This document shows, in pieces, positions 7,106-16,012 of a DNA stretch of 64,000 nucleotides. Every line of letters starts with the position of its first letter. Position 1 is the first letter of the stretch. Source of the DNA: Streptomyces albiflavescens. GTDB taxonomy: Bacteria; Actinomycetota; Actinomycetes; Streptomycetales; Streptomycetaceae. The position numbers and the translations under genes are program-made. The stretch covers positions 31,835 through 95,834 of the forward strand of contig NZ_BMMM01000029.1 of the NCBI RefSeq assembly GCF_014645835.1. Direction: 5' to 3'. The notes beneath the pieces are model-generated. The model was not told where the DNA came from. It worked only from the letters and a program-made list of their open reading frames with translations, and ran no database searches.

Positions 7106-10100
7106 GCCGGGTTCCGGGAGCCAGCCTGTTGCGGTGAAGTAGACGGCGCAGAGGCCGAACAGCTCCCGGTCGATCTCGGGGCGCAGTACGTCCGTTGCGG
7201 CCAGCGCGGCGTCAGTGGCTGTGGGGTCGAAGGCCAGGCTGCCCTCCGATCCGCCGCCGGTCAGTTCCGCGGCCAGCGTGCCAAGGAGCGGGAACGCCGC
7301 GTTGCCGGGGTCCGCGCCGATCCGGTCCAGCCACGCTTGCGGGGAAACTTCTGGCAGGTGGTACCCCATGGTTCGCAGCCAGTCCAGCGTCGTCTCCAGG
7401 CGCAGCAGCCGGCCTGCGGCGAGGTGGAAGGTCCGGCCGGCAGTGCCTGGGAGCAGGGACAGCGCCACTACGGCATCAGCGACGTAGTCCACCGGTGTCA
7501 GGTCGAAGGCGGTGTCCATCTGGGCGGGTGCCACCTGGGCCTGGATGCAGCCCTTGAGCATCAGCCACAGGTAGTCACTTGTCTGGCAGGCGCCGGTGCG
7601 GCTGTGGCCGGCGATGCGGGTCGGCCGGTACATCGTGACGGGCAGCCCTCGTCGGCGAGCTTGTTCGACGAGCCCTTCGGCCACCCATTTGCTCTGGGTG
7701 TATCCGTGCTCCAGCGCTTCAGGTGGCCCCGTCGGGTGCTCCGGGCCGATCGGGTGCGGGGCCGTGCCCGCGTACACGCCGACGGTGGAGACGTGGTGGA
7801 CCGGGACGGTGCGGTGACGCGCGGCCAGCCGGAGGATCTCGGTGGTGCCGTCGACGGTTGCTGCTTTGAGCTGTCCGTACGAGGAGACGAGGTTGACCGC
7901 CGCTCCCACGTGGTGCACCGCGTCCATGGTGCGGGCGAGGTTGTCGAAGGCGTCCTCGGACAGGCCCAGCGACGGCTGGGCCAGATCGCCGTGGACCGCG
8001 GTGACGCGATGAGCGCAGCGCTCGTCCCACAGCCCGTAGTTCTCCAGGGCGATGCGCAGCCGCTTCGCGGCGTGTTCCGGGTCGGTGCCGCGGACCAGGC
8101 AGTGCACGGTGGCGTCGGTGCGGTTCAGCAGGGCACGCAGGGTGAAGGCGCCCAGGAAGCCGGTGGCGCCGGTGAGCAGGACATGTGCCGGGGCTTGTAT
8201 CGCCGGGACTGTCTTCGGCGCCGGGACGATGTCGGCGGGCAGGTTGATCTCGGCGGGCAGGTCGAGGGCTTCTGCGACGTCGTTTCCGTCGGCCAGGGCA
8301 GCCAGTGCGGCAACCGTTGCGGAAGCGGAGACCGCGCCGGGCGGGATCTCCACGCCCAGTTCCTCTCGGATCCTGAGCACGAGTCGAGTGGCTAGCAGGG
8401 AGTGCCCGCCCAGGGTGAAGAAGTCATCCCGGACGCCGACGCGGGTGATGTCCAGCAGTTCGCTCCAGATCCGGGCGATCCGATGCTCGGTAGGAGTGGT
8501 GGGCGCGGCAAAGGGTGTGGATGGCTGGGTATCCAGTTGCTCCGGGCGGGGCAGGGCGGCGCGGTCCAGCTTGCCGCTGGGGGTGAGGGGAAAGCTCTCC
8601 AGCTTCAGCACGGCGGCCGGGACCATGTACTCGGGGAGGCGTTCGGCCAGCGCCTGTCGCACTGCGTCGGGGTGGGGTGGGGCTGCTGCGTCGTCGGTGG
8701 TCGTGAGGTAGTGGGCGACCAGGCGGCGCCCGGTGGAGGACTCCTGCGCCACCACGGCGGCATCGGTCACCGCGGGCAACGCCCGCAGGACGGCCTCGAT
8801 TTCGCCGGTCTCCACCCGATGACCGCGGATCTTGACCTGGTCGTCCCGGCGCCCCAGGTACTGGAGGCGGCCGTCGGGAAGGTGCCGGACGAGGTCGCCG
8901 GTGCGGTAGAGCCGCAAGCCGTCGCGCAGGACGAACTTCTCGGTGGTCAGGTCGGGGCGGCCCAGGTAGCCGTCGGCCAGTACGGGGCCTGCGACGCATA
9001 GTTCGCCCGTGATGCCGGGTGGGACCGGGCGCAGCGCCTCGTCGAGGACATGTATCTGCGCACCTGTGATCGGGCGGCCGATGGGAGGCAGGTCCGGCCA
9101 GGAGGTTGGGTCCTTCGCGAGACGCTCGGCAACGACGACGTGGGTCTCGGAGGGGCCGTACTGGTTGTCCAGCACTGCCCTGGGCGCGTGCGACCGGAAG
9201 AACTCTCGCAGGGCGGGGGTGGCGAAGAGCTGCTCGCCCGCGGTGGCCACCTCGCGCAGTCGCGGCAGTGTCCGGGCGGTGGCGCAGGCGTACTCGGCGA
9301 GTTGCTGCAGGGCGACGAACGGCAGAAAGAGCCGCTCCACCCGCTCGGCCGCGAGGAGGTCGAGGAGGCGGGCCGGGTCGCGGCGGATTTCGTCGTCGAC
9401 CATGACCAGGGCGCCGCCGGTCGTCCAGGTGCTGAACAGTTCTTGGAAGGCCACGTCGAAGCTGAGCGGGGCGAACTGCAGGGTCCGTGTGCTGGTGCCT
9501 GCGGCGGACCGGGCGCGCTGCCAGGCCAGCAGGTTGGCCAGGGCGCGGTGCGGCATGACCACGCCCTTGGGCCGGCCGGTCGATCCGGAGGTGTAGATCA
9601 GGTAGCCGAGGTCGTTCGGGCTCGCCGCGGGCAGCGGTACGGCGGGCGCGGGCGGTAGGTCGTCCACCACGACGGACTCGGCGTCGACGAGGTCCACCAG
9701 GTCGCGCTGGGTCAGCACGGTTTTGATCCCGCTGTCGGCGGCCATGAAGGCGATGCGGTCGGCGGGGTAGTCGGGGTCGAGCGGCAGGTAGCAGCCGCCC
9801 GCCTTGAGCACGCCCAGAACGGCGACGGCCAGTTCCGGCGAGCGGCGCAGGCAGATCCCGACGAGCTGTCGCGCCGCGCCCCGGGCCACGAGATGGGCGG
9901 CGACGTTCGCGGCAGCCGCTTCCAGTTGGGCGTAGGTGAGTATCCGGTCCCGGTGGACGACCGCGGGGGCGTTGGGGGTGCAGCGTGCCTGAGCGGCGAC
10001 GGCCTCGTGGGCGAGCGGGCGGTCGCTGACGGGCGCCGGGCCGTGCGTCCACTGGTGGAGGAGGGCGTGTTCCTCGGGAGGAAGGACGTCCAGCTCGGCC

Positions 10101-11389
10101 AGTGACCGGTCGGGGTTGGCGACGGCGGCGGCCAGCAGCGCTGTGAGACGTGCGGTCAGCCGCTCGGCGGTGGCGCGGTCGAAGAGGTCGGTGGAGAACT
10201 CCCAGTAGCCGTGGAAGCCGTCCGCCTCGGGAACCATGTGGAGGAAGACGTCGTATTTTGCCGTGCCCCCGTGCACATACAGCCGCTCGGCCGTGACGCC
10301 GGGCAGGTCCAGGGCTGGGGCGGGGGCGTCGTCGAGACCGAACACCACTTGGAAGAGTGGGAAGCGGCTGGTGGACCGCTCCACTTTCAGGTCGCGGATC
10401 AGGTGGGAGTAGGGAACGTCGCGGTGGCGGACGGCGGCCCACACCGCGGCCTTGGTCCGGGCCGTGAGCTCGGCGAAGGATGCGGTGGGGTTCAGGTGCT
10501 GGCGCAGTGGCATGACATCGGTAAGGCAGGCCAGCATCGGCTCGAGGTGTTCGTCGTCCCGCCGGGAGACGGGAGTGCCGATGACCACGTCCTGCTGGCC
10601 CGACAGCCGGGCCAGCAGCGCGCCCAGGGCGGTGGCCAGCACGGCGAAGGGGGTGGTCCGGGCTCGGCGGGCCAGGGTTCGCACCCCTTTGACCAGGTCG
10701 GGGTCCAGGGTGAACTCCACCCGGTCGCCGCCGGTGCCGAGCACGGCAGGGCGGGGCCGGTCGGCGGGGAACGACGACTCCTGCGGTGCTCCGGCCAGCG
10801 CGCTACGCCAGTACTCCAGGGAGGCGGGGCTGGGGGCGGGGCGTGCCTGGGCGTACGGGCCGAACTGCATGGGCAGCTCGGGCAGTTCGGGGTCGGAGCC
10901 GTCCAGGGCGGCCCGGTAGAGGGCGCTGAATTCGGTGTCCAGCAGACTCCAGCACCAGCCGTCGATGACCGCGTGGTGGATGGCCACGACCAGGACGGCG
11001 CCGCTGCTGCTGCCGTGGGTGTCCAGCTGGAGCAGGGTCGCCCGCAGCAGCGGCGGTTGGTGCAGAGGCACCGGTCGGGTGGCTGCTTCGGTCAGTGCGG
11101 CCAGCAGCTGTCCGGGGGTGACGGGACGGATCTCCAGCTCGACCGGGCCCGGCGGGAGGACCGTCTGGCGCGGCTCTCCGTCGACGAGATGCAGGCGGCT
11201 GCGCAGGGCCTCGTGCCGCGCGACGATGCCATCCAGCGCGGCTTGCACGGCGGCCGGCACGATGCGGGCGCCGTGCAGCCGGTACGTCCAGGACTCCAGG
11301 TAGCGGGAGGCTCCCTCCTGGAACTGGTCGTTGAGCCAGATCGACTCCTGTTCGCAGGACATCGGGTAGCTGGGGAGGGTGTGCGACAT
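7094..11389 (-). CDS. Terminal NRPS module C-A-T-reductase
   Basis: A 1431-residue NRPS that ends the assembly line. C domain about 1-430 with HHAVIDG. A domain about 445-950 with LIYTSGSTGRPKG. T domain about 985-1050 with LGGHSLLATR (the Ser takes phosphopantetheine). C-terminal thioester-reductase domain about 1060-1431 with the nucleotide-binding LLTGATGFLGAF and a Tyr-x3-Lys in YTQSK. There is no thioesterase domain, so the chain should leave as an aldehyde or alcohol. By-eye A-domain pocket residues read D-V-Q-F-A-A-Q-V-V, close to proline-type pockets, so a cyclic imino acid such as proline or piperazate is plausible. The ATG at 11389 is 16 bases past the previous stop. The longer frame upstream is overlap with the preceding gene. 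Confidence 0.92.
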   Translation of the reverse strand: MSHTLPSYPMSCEQESIWLNDQFQEGASRYLESWTYRLHGARIVPAAVQAALDGIVARHEALRSRLHLVDGEPRQTVLPPGPVELEIRPVTPGQLLAALTEAATRPVPLHQPPLLRATLLQLDTHGSSSGAVLVVAIHHAVIDGWCWSLLDTEFSALYRAALDGSDPELPELPMQFGPYAQARPAPSPASLEYWRSALAGAPQESSFPADRPRPAVLGTGGDRVEFTLDPDLVKGVRTLARRARTTPFAVLATALGALLARLSGQQDVVIGTPVSRRDDEHLEPMLACLTDVMPLRQHLNPTASFAELTARTKAAVWAAVRHRDVPYSHLIRDLKVERSTSRFPLFQVVFGLDDAPAPALDLPGVTAERLYVHGGTAKYDVFLHMVPEADGFHGYWEFSTDLFDRATAERLTARLTALLAAAVANPDRSLAELDVLPPEEHALLHQWTHGPAPVSDRPLAHEAVAAQARCTPNAPAVVHRDRILTYAQLEAAAANVAAHLVARGAARQLVGICLRRSPELAVAVLGVLKAGGCYLPLDPDYPADRIAFMAADSGIKTVLTQRDLVDLVDAESVVVDDLPPAPAVPLPAASPNDLGYLIYTSGSTGRPKGVVMPHRALANLLAWQRARSAAGTSTRTLQFAPLSFDVAFQELFSTWTTGGALVMVDDEIRRDPARLLDLLAAERVERLFLPFVALQQLAEYACATARTLPRLREVATAGEQLFATPALREFFRSHAPRAVLDNQYGPSETHVVVAERLAKDPTSWPDLPPIGRPITGAQIHVLDEALRPVPPGITGELCVAGPVLADGYLGRPDLTTEKFVLRDGLRLYRTGDLVRHLPDGRLQYLGRRDDQVKIRGHRVETGEIEAVLRALPAVTDAAVVAQESSTGRRLVAHYLTTTDDAAAPPHPDAVRQALAERLPEYMVPAAVLKLESFPLTPSGKLDRAALPRPEQLDTQPSTPFAAPTTPTEHRIARIWSELLDITRVGVRDDFFTLGGHSLLATRLVLRIREELGVEIPPGAVSASATVAALAALADGNDVAEALDLPAEINLPADIVPAPKTVPAIQAPAHVLLTGATGFLGAFTLRALLNRTDATVHCLVRGTDPEHAAKRLRIALENYGLWDERCAHRVTAVHGDLAQPSLGLSEDAFDNLARTMDAVHHVGAAVNLVSSYGQLKAATVDGTTEILRLAARHRTVPVHHVSTVGVYAGTAPHPIGPEHPTGPPEALEHGYTQSKWVAEGLVEQARRRGLPVTMYRPTRIAGHSRTGACQTSDYLWLMLKGCIQAQVAPAQMDTAFDLTPVDYVADAVVALSLLPGTAGRTFHLAAGRLLRLETTLDWLRTMGYHLPEVSPQAWLDRIGADPGNAAFPLLGTLAAELTGGGSEGSLAFDPTATDAALAATDVLRPEIDRELFGLCAVYFTATGWLPEPGAAQ

Positions 11390-11405
11390 GGCGAACGGTC
11401 CTTGG

Positions 11406-13265
11406 TCAGAGCCAGGCGGGCAGGGCACGGCGGTCGAGCTTGCCGTTGTCCGTGGTGGGCAAGGACGCGCAGCGGCGGACGGTGCGGGGCACCAAAGGGG
11501 CGGGGAGCCTGGCGGCCAAGGCACGCCGTACCACGGCCGGGTGGGACGGATCGTCCCGGTCCTTTGAGGTGTAGAACAGCGCAAGGCGCTCGTAGCCGCC
11601 CGCCGGCGCCGGGACCGGGATGACGGCCGCCTCGCAGACGCCGGGGACGCGGCGCGCGGCCGTCTCGATCTCGCCCGGCTCCACGCGGTGGCCGGCGATC
11701 TTCACCTGCCGGTCGGTCCGGCCGCGGAAGGACAGCGACCCGTCGGCGTCCAGTACGCCCAGGTCGCCGGTCCGGTAGAGGCGTAGGGGCGAGCCGTCGA
11801 GGAGGAGGGTGACGAAGGACGCGGCGGTGGCCTCGGCGTCGCCCAGGTAGCCGAGGGCCAGGCCGTCGCCGGCCAGGCAGATCTCGCCCGGCTCGCCGGG
11901 TGCGGCCGGGCGGTCGCCGTCGAGGATGTGCACGGCCGTGCCCGGCACCGGCACACCGATGGGGATGTCCTCGGCGCGGGCGCAGTCGGCGGCGGTGACC
12001 TGGTGGGTGGTGGCGAAGACGCAGCTCTCCACCGGTCCGTAGCCGTTGATCAGCACGGTGTCCGGGTAGCGGGCCAGGAAGCGGCTCGCGTGTGCGGGCG
12101 AGATCCGCTCGCCGCCGGTGAGGACCTGCCGGATCCCGGCGAAGCAGGGGCGGTCCGGGTCGTCCTCGTCCACGAAGAGGTTGAACAGGGACGAGGTCAG
12201 CCACACGGTGTCCACGCCGGCCCTGGCGACCAGATCGGTGAGGGCGTCTGGGAGAAGGTAGTCGCAAGGGGCGATGGCGCACGTGCCGCCGCTTGTCAGC
12301 GGGCCCCACAGCTCCAGGCTGAAGGCGTCCCAGGGGACTGGAGCCGCCTGCAGGACCACCCGCCCGGGGCCGAAGTCCGCGAACGAGACACCGTCGGGAG
12401 GGAAGAGGCGGGTGGTCGCACGATGGGGTGACAGGACGCCCTTGGGGACGCCGGTGGTGCCGGAGGTGAAGAACACCGCAGCGGGGTCGTCCGGAGTGAC
12501 GGTCACGTCCGGGAAGGCGATGCGCCGGGCCGCTGCCTGCTCCAGGCTTTCGGCGGGTGGGGCCCACCCATGTAGCACGCCTTCCTCGGCCACTGTCAGG
12601 GGGGCGCGCAGGCGGGAGATGACGTCGTGGATCCGCGGGGCGGGCCAGCGCGGGTCCAGGGCGGCGTAGGAGGCGCCGCATTTGAGGACGGCCAGCAGCA
12701 CCGCGACGAGTCGGGGTGAGCGGGGCAGCAGGACTGGTACGACGGAGCCGGGATGCACTCCGGCGTCGGTCAACTCCGCGGCATAGGTGTCCGATGCGGC
12801 ATCGAGGGTGGCGTAGTTGACGCGCTCGTTCCCGCACATCAGTGCGAGGGCAGTGGGCCGCAGGCGCGCCTGGTGGGTGACGGCGGCATGGAGGGAACGC
12901 TCGGCGCCGCGATGAGGTGGTGCGGGAGGTATCGGCTGAGCAGCGGGTGCTGTGGTGCTGCCCGGGCTTGGAGTGAGCTCGGCCGTGAAATCGGTGAGGG
13001 TGTCCGCTTCGAACAGGGCCTCGGGAGAGGCTTGTAGGCCTAGGTCCTTCGCGAGCCGGGCGCAGATCCGCATGGCCTGCAGGGAGGTTCCGCCGAAGTC
13101 GTAGAAGCTTTCGGTCTCGTCGGTCTCGGGAACGCCGAGCACCTCGGCGATGATCTGCAGCGCGGCCTTTGCGGTCCTCTGGGTCGAGGCAGGCGACGAC
13201 ACGGGCACGGGGTCTCCTGAGGGCGGGCCACTGCTGGGCAGAGGGGTCGCGTGCGATAAGGGCAT
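11406..13265 (-). CDS. NRPS T-A didomain
   Basis: About 619 residues. The order is unusual: a carrier domain first (FYDFGGTSLQAMRI at about 55-70), then an adenylation domain (VFFTSGTTGVPKG, YRTGDLG, and a C-terminal lysine motif TDNGKLDRRALP). There is no condensation domain, so it must work with C domains on other proteins. By-eye pocket residues are D-A-L-L-L-G-G-V-F, a hydrophobic pocket that suggests an aliphatic substrate. The ATG at 13265 is chosen. A GTG at 13337 would add 24 residues. It sits between the TOPRIM gene and the terminal C-A-T-reductase gene on the same strand. Confidence 0.85.
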   Translation of the reverse strand: MPLSHATPLPSSGPPSGDPVPVSSPASTQRTAKAALQIIAEVLGVPETDETESFYDFGGTSLQAMRICARLAKDLGLQASPEALFEADTLTDFTAELTPSPGSTTAPAAQPIPPAPPHRGAERSLHAAVTHQARLRPTALALMCGNERVNYATLDAASDTYAAELTDAGVHPGSVVPVLLPRSPRLVAVLLAVLKCGASYAALDPRWPAPRIHDVISRLRAPLTVAEEGVLHGWAPPAESLEQAAARRIAFPDVTVTPDDPAAVFFTSGTTGVPKGVLSPHRATTRLFPPDGVSFADFGPGRVVLQAAPVPWDAFSLELWGPLTSGGTCAIAPCDYLLPDALTDLVARAGVDTVWLTSSLFNLFVDEDDPDRPCFAGIRQVLTGGERISPAHASRFLARYPDTVLINGYGPVESCVFATTHQVTAADCARAEDIPIGVPVPGTAVHILDGDRPAAPGEPGEICLAGDGLALGYLGDAEATAASFVTLLLDGSPLRLYRTGDLGVLDADGSLSFRGRTDRQVKIAGHRVEPGEIETAARRVPGVCEAAVIPVPAPAGGYERLALFYTSKDRDDPSHPAVVRRALAARLPAPLVPRTVRRCASLPTTDNGKLDRRALPAWL

Positions 13266-13391
13266 GGCGGGGCTCTGGTTCCTCGCGTGGACGGGCCAGT
13301 TGATCGTGGTGATGGGTGCGTCGCGCTCACGGAGCACCCCGGCGGGCGGCCGCTCACCTGCGAGCCGGCCGCCTGCCGTCGGGCAGCAGGT

Positions 13392-13997
13392 TCAGACGAA
13401 GTCGAGCAGGTCTGCCAGCGGCGCGGGGACGCGTTCGTGCGGGAGTGCGTCGACCAGCACCCGACCGTAGTGGATCTTGCGTCCTTTCTTGGTGCCGAGA
13501 AACCGCCGCAGCTGCTGCTGCGAGCTGCGGCCCCGCTGCGCGGGCTGGGACAGGAAGATCTGCAGGGGACGCAGGTCGCCCTCCTGCTGGATGAGTTCGG
13601 CCACCCGTTCCACGCCCAGGGCGCGGATGAGCTCATCCTCCAGGTCTGCGTCACACACGAAGAAGTGCGGCGGCAGCCCGGCCCGCGCCCAGGCGCGGGC
13701 GTAGTAGCCGCGTTCCCTCTCGTCGCACAGACCCGTCAGTTGCAGGTTCAAGCCGTTCGGCCCGAGGCGGTCGATGAAGCGGGTCACGTTCATCGCGCCG
13801 CCCATCGCCAGGACGCATACGGCCTCCGCCGCCAGGTCGCGGCCGTAGCCCTCTGCCAGCGCTTCGACCGCGGCGACGTCGCTCGGCCCTTCGAGCAGGA
13901 CGGCCCCCTCGACGGGCAACAGCGTGGCCAGCTCGTACGCCAGGTCGCCGGAGCCACCTGCCGCCCATGCCATGACCGCGTCCCGGAAGGACCTCAT
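13392..13997 (-). CDS. OLD-type TOPRIM domain protein
   Basis: A 201-residue protein with the acidic motifs of a TOPRIM fold as in OLD-family nucleases: VLLEGPSDVAAVEALAEG (Glu and Asp) at about residue 35, VLAMGGAMNV, GLCDERERGYY, and FFVCDADLEDELIRALG, where the DxD pair should bind metal. The ATPase part of a full OLD protein is absent, so this is a TOPRIM-only protein. The ATG at 13997 follows the stop of the upstream A-T gene by one base. A TTG start three codons earlier is less likely. A predicted nuclease or nucleotidyl-transfer fold between two NRPS genes is odd, and its role here is unknown. Confidence 0.7.
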   Translation of the reverse strand: MRSFRDAVMAWAAGGSGDLAYELATLLPVEGAVLLEGPSDVAAVEALAEGYGRDLAAEAVCVLAMGGAMNVTRFIDRLGPNGLNLQLTGLCDERERGYYARAWARAGLPPHFFVCDADLEDELIRALGVERVAELIQQEGDLRPLQIFLSQPAQRGRSSQQQLRRFLGTKKGRKIHYGRVLVDALPHERVPAPLADLLDFV

Positions 13998-13998
13998 G

Positions 13999-15858
13999 TC
14001 AGCCAAGGGGCCCGCCCACCTGTGCGGGCACGGGCCGCTGGGCCGCTGCCGGGGACGACTGGGTGCCCGCTTCGCCGAAGGACGGCAGGTCGGGGACGTA
14101 ACGCTCGATCAGCTCCGCCAGTCCGGCGACGGTGGCGGCCTCGAAGAATTCGGCCGCTGGCAGATCCACCTGGAGCACGGTCCGGATGCGGGCGAGGAGG
14201 TCCATGGCCATCAGCGAGTTGCCGCCGATCTCGAAGAATTCGTCGTCGATGCCGATCTCCTGGAGTGCGAGCGCGTCGGCCAGCAGGTCCGCCAGCAGTT
14301 CCTCGAGCGGAGTGCGCGGGGCCACGTAGGGCGTGTCCGCGGTCCGCGGCAGGTGCGTGGGGGCCGGCAGGGCCCGCCGGTCCGTCTTGGAACCCAGCGT
14401 CAGCGGGAACTCCTCCATGACGACGATGACGGACGGGTGCATGTACCGGGGCAGCCTGTGGTGCAGGGCCAGGCGCAGCCTCGGTACGAGACCTTCGGCG
14501 GGGCCGTTCGGCACGACGTACGCCACCAGGACCTTGCGCCCGGGCATGACGTCGTCGCGGGCCAGCACGACGGCCTCCTTCAGATCCGGCAAGCCGGACA
14601 GGGCGGCCGCGATCTCACCGGGCTCGATCCGGTAGCCGTCGACCTTGACCTGGTCGTCGATGCGGCCGCGGAACTCCAGGGCGCCGTGGGCGTCGAGCCG
14701 GACCACGTCGCCGATGCTGTACATCCGCTCGCCCGGGACGAACGGGTCGGGCACGAACCGCTCGGCGGTGAGCGCCGGGCGCCCCACATAGCCGCGGGCC
14801 ACACCGCTGCCGCTGGTGTACAGCAGACCCCACTCGCCCTCGGGGACGGGCTTCAGGTGCTCGTCCAGGACGTACAGGCGGGTGTCGGTGACCGCGCGGC
14901 CGATCGGGACGCTGTCGCCGATCAGGTCGCTGATGACGTGGCAGGAGGTGAAGCAGGTGTCCTCGGTGGGGCCGTAGCCGTTGACGATCAGCAGGTCGGG
15001 GTAGGCCCGGTGCAGCGTGTTCATGTGCAGGGGGGACAGCGGCTCACCGCCGCCGAGCATCTGGCGCAGGCCGGCCATGCTGTCGAGATGGTCGTCGACC
15101 AGGCGGTGGAACAGGCCGGTGGTCAGCCACAGCGTGGTGATCCGTTCCTTCTCCAGGAACGCGGCCAGTTCGTGCATCGCCACCGTGCCCGGCGGATAGA
15201 CGACCAGCTTGGCCCCGTTGAGCAGCGATCCCCAGATCTCGAAGGCGGAGGGGTCAAAGCGCAACGAGCAGAACTGCAGGAAGGTCTCGTCCGCGGTCAG
15301 CGAGGCGTAGTCGCCGTCCTGCACCAGGCGAACCACGCCGCGGTGGCGCACGGCGACGCCCTTGGGCATGCCGGTGGAGCCGGAGGTGTAGCAGATGTAG
15401 GCCAGGTTGTCGGGGCCGGTGCCGGGCTCGATCGGCCCCGCGACGGGGGCCGTCTCCCACGCGTGATCGAGATTGACCACGGTGCCGTCGATCTCGGGCA
15501 CCCGGTCGCTCAGCCGGTCGTGGGTCAGCAGGACGCGGGCCTGGGCCTGCTCCAGCATGTAGCGGAACCGCTCGGGGGGTTCGTTCTGGTGGACGGGCAG
15601 GTACGCGCCGCCCGCCTTCAGGATGCCGACGAGCGCGATGATCATCTCGAAGGAGCGCTCGACGAACAGGCCGACCACGCTCTCCGTTCCGACCCCGAGC
15701 GCGCGCAGGTGCCGGGCCAGTTCATCGGCCCGCCGGTCGAGCTCCGCATAGCTCATGTCGACGCCGTCGAAGCGCAGCGCGGTCGCCTCGGGGCGAAGAC
15801 GCACCTGCTCGTCGAACAGATCGGTGATGGTCGCGTTCCGCCAGTTGTCAATCGTCAT
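13999..15858 (-). CDS. NRPS A-T didomain
   Basis: A 619-residue free-standing loading pair. Adenylation domain about 10-515 (AYICYTSGSTGMPKG, NGYGPTEDT, YSIGDVV, and the catalytic lysine in GSKTDRRALP, where the usual NGK is GSK). Carrier domain about 535-600 (FFEIGGNSLMAMDLL). No condensation domain. By-eye pocket residues are D-P-F-L-L-G-G-C-F, which I cannot assign. The pocket is related to that of the neighbouring T-A protein. The start ATG overlaps the stop of a 36-codon ORF as ATGA. It probably primes an amino acid for tailoring by neighbouring enzymes and delivery in trans. Confidence 0.88.
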   Translation of the reverse strand: MTIDNWRNATITDLFDEQVRLRPEATALRFDGVDMSYAELDRRADELARHLRALGVGTESVVGLFVERSFEMIIALVGILKAGGAYLPVHQNEPPERFRYMLEQAQARVLLTHDRLSDRVPEIDGTVVNLDHAWETAPVAGPIEPGTGPDNLAYICYTSGSTGMPKGVAVRHRGVVRLVQDGDYASLTADETFLQFCSLRFDPSAFEIWGSLLNGAKLVVYPPGTVAMHELAAFLEKERITTLWLTTGLFHRLVDDHLDSMAGLRQMLGGGEPLSPLHMNTLHRAYPDLLIVNGYGPTEDTCFTSCHVISDLIGDSVPIGRAVTDTRLYVLDEHLKPVPEGEWGLLYTSGSGVARGYVGRPALTAERFVPDPFVPGERMYSIGDVVRLDAHGALEFRGRIDDQVKVDGYRIEPGEIAAALSGLPDLKEAVVLARDDVMPGRKVLVAYVVPNGPAEGLVPRLRLALHHRLPRYMHPSVIVVMEEFPLTLGSKTDRRALPAPTHLPRTADTPYVAPRTPLEELLADLLADALALQEIGIDDEFFEIGGNSLMAMDLLARIRTVLQVDLPAAEFFEAATVAGLAELIERYVPDLPSFGEAGTQSSPAAAQRPVPAQVGGPLG

Positions 15859-15968
15859 CAGATGCCCGCCTTGTCAAACGCCGCTTCGAACTCCCGCTCG
15901 GGAAAGCCGGCGGGATCGAGGACCCCGGTTCGTCTCCCGTACGCATCGCTACGCCGCGCCGGAGTCAT
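15858..15968 (-). CDS. 36-residue ORF coupled to the A-T gene
   Basis: The ATG at 15968 has AAGGAGCG six to seven bases upstream, and the stop overlaps the A-T gene start as ATGA. The peptide has a basic N-terminal half (MTPARRSDAYGRRTG) and an acidic helical C-terminal half (REFEAAFDKAGI). It is too short for an MbtH-like or carrier protein, and I recognise no family. It may be a true small protein, or a leader that couples translation of the A-T gene. The good ribosome-binding site and exact overlap are the support. Confidence 0.42.
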   Translation of the reverse strand: MTPARRSDAYGRRTGVLDPAGFPEREFEAAFDKAGI

Positions 15969-16012
15969 CGAACTCGCTCCTTGCCCACCGGGGCACAACC
16001 GGCTCACCGTGG

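Noticed and set aside
15858..15968. MbtH-like or carrier-protein identity for the 36-codon ORF
   Set aside because: Too short, and lacks the MbtH Trp motifs and the carrier Ser motif.
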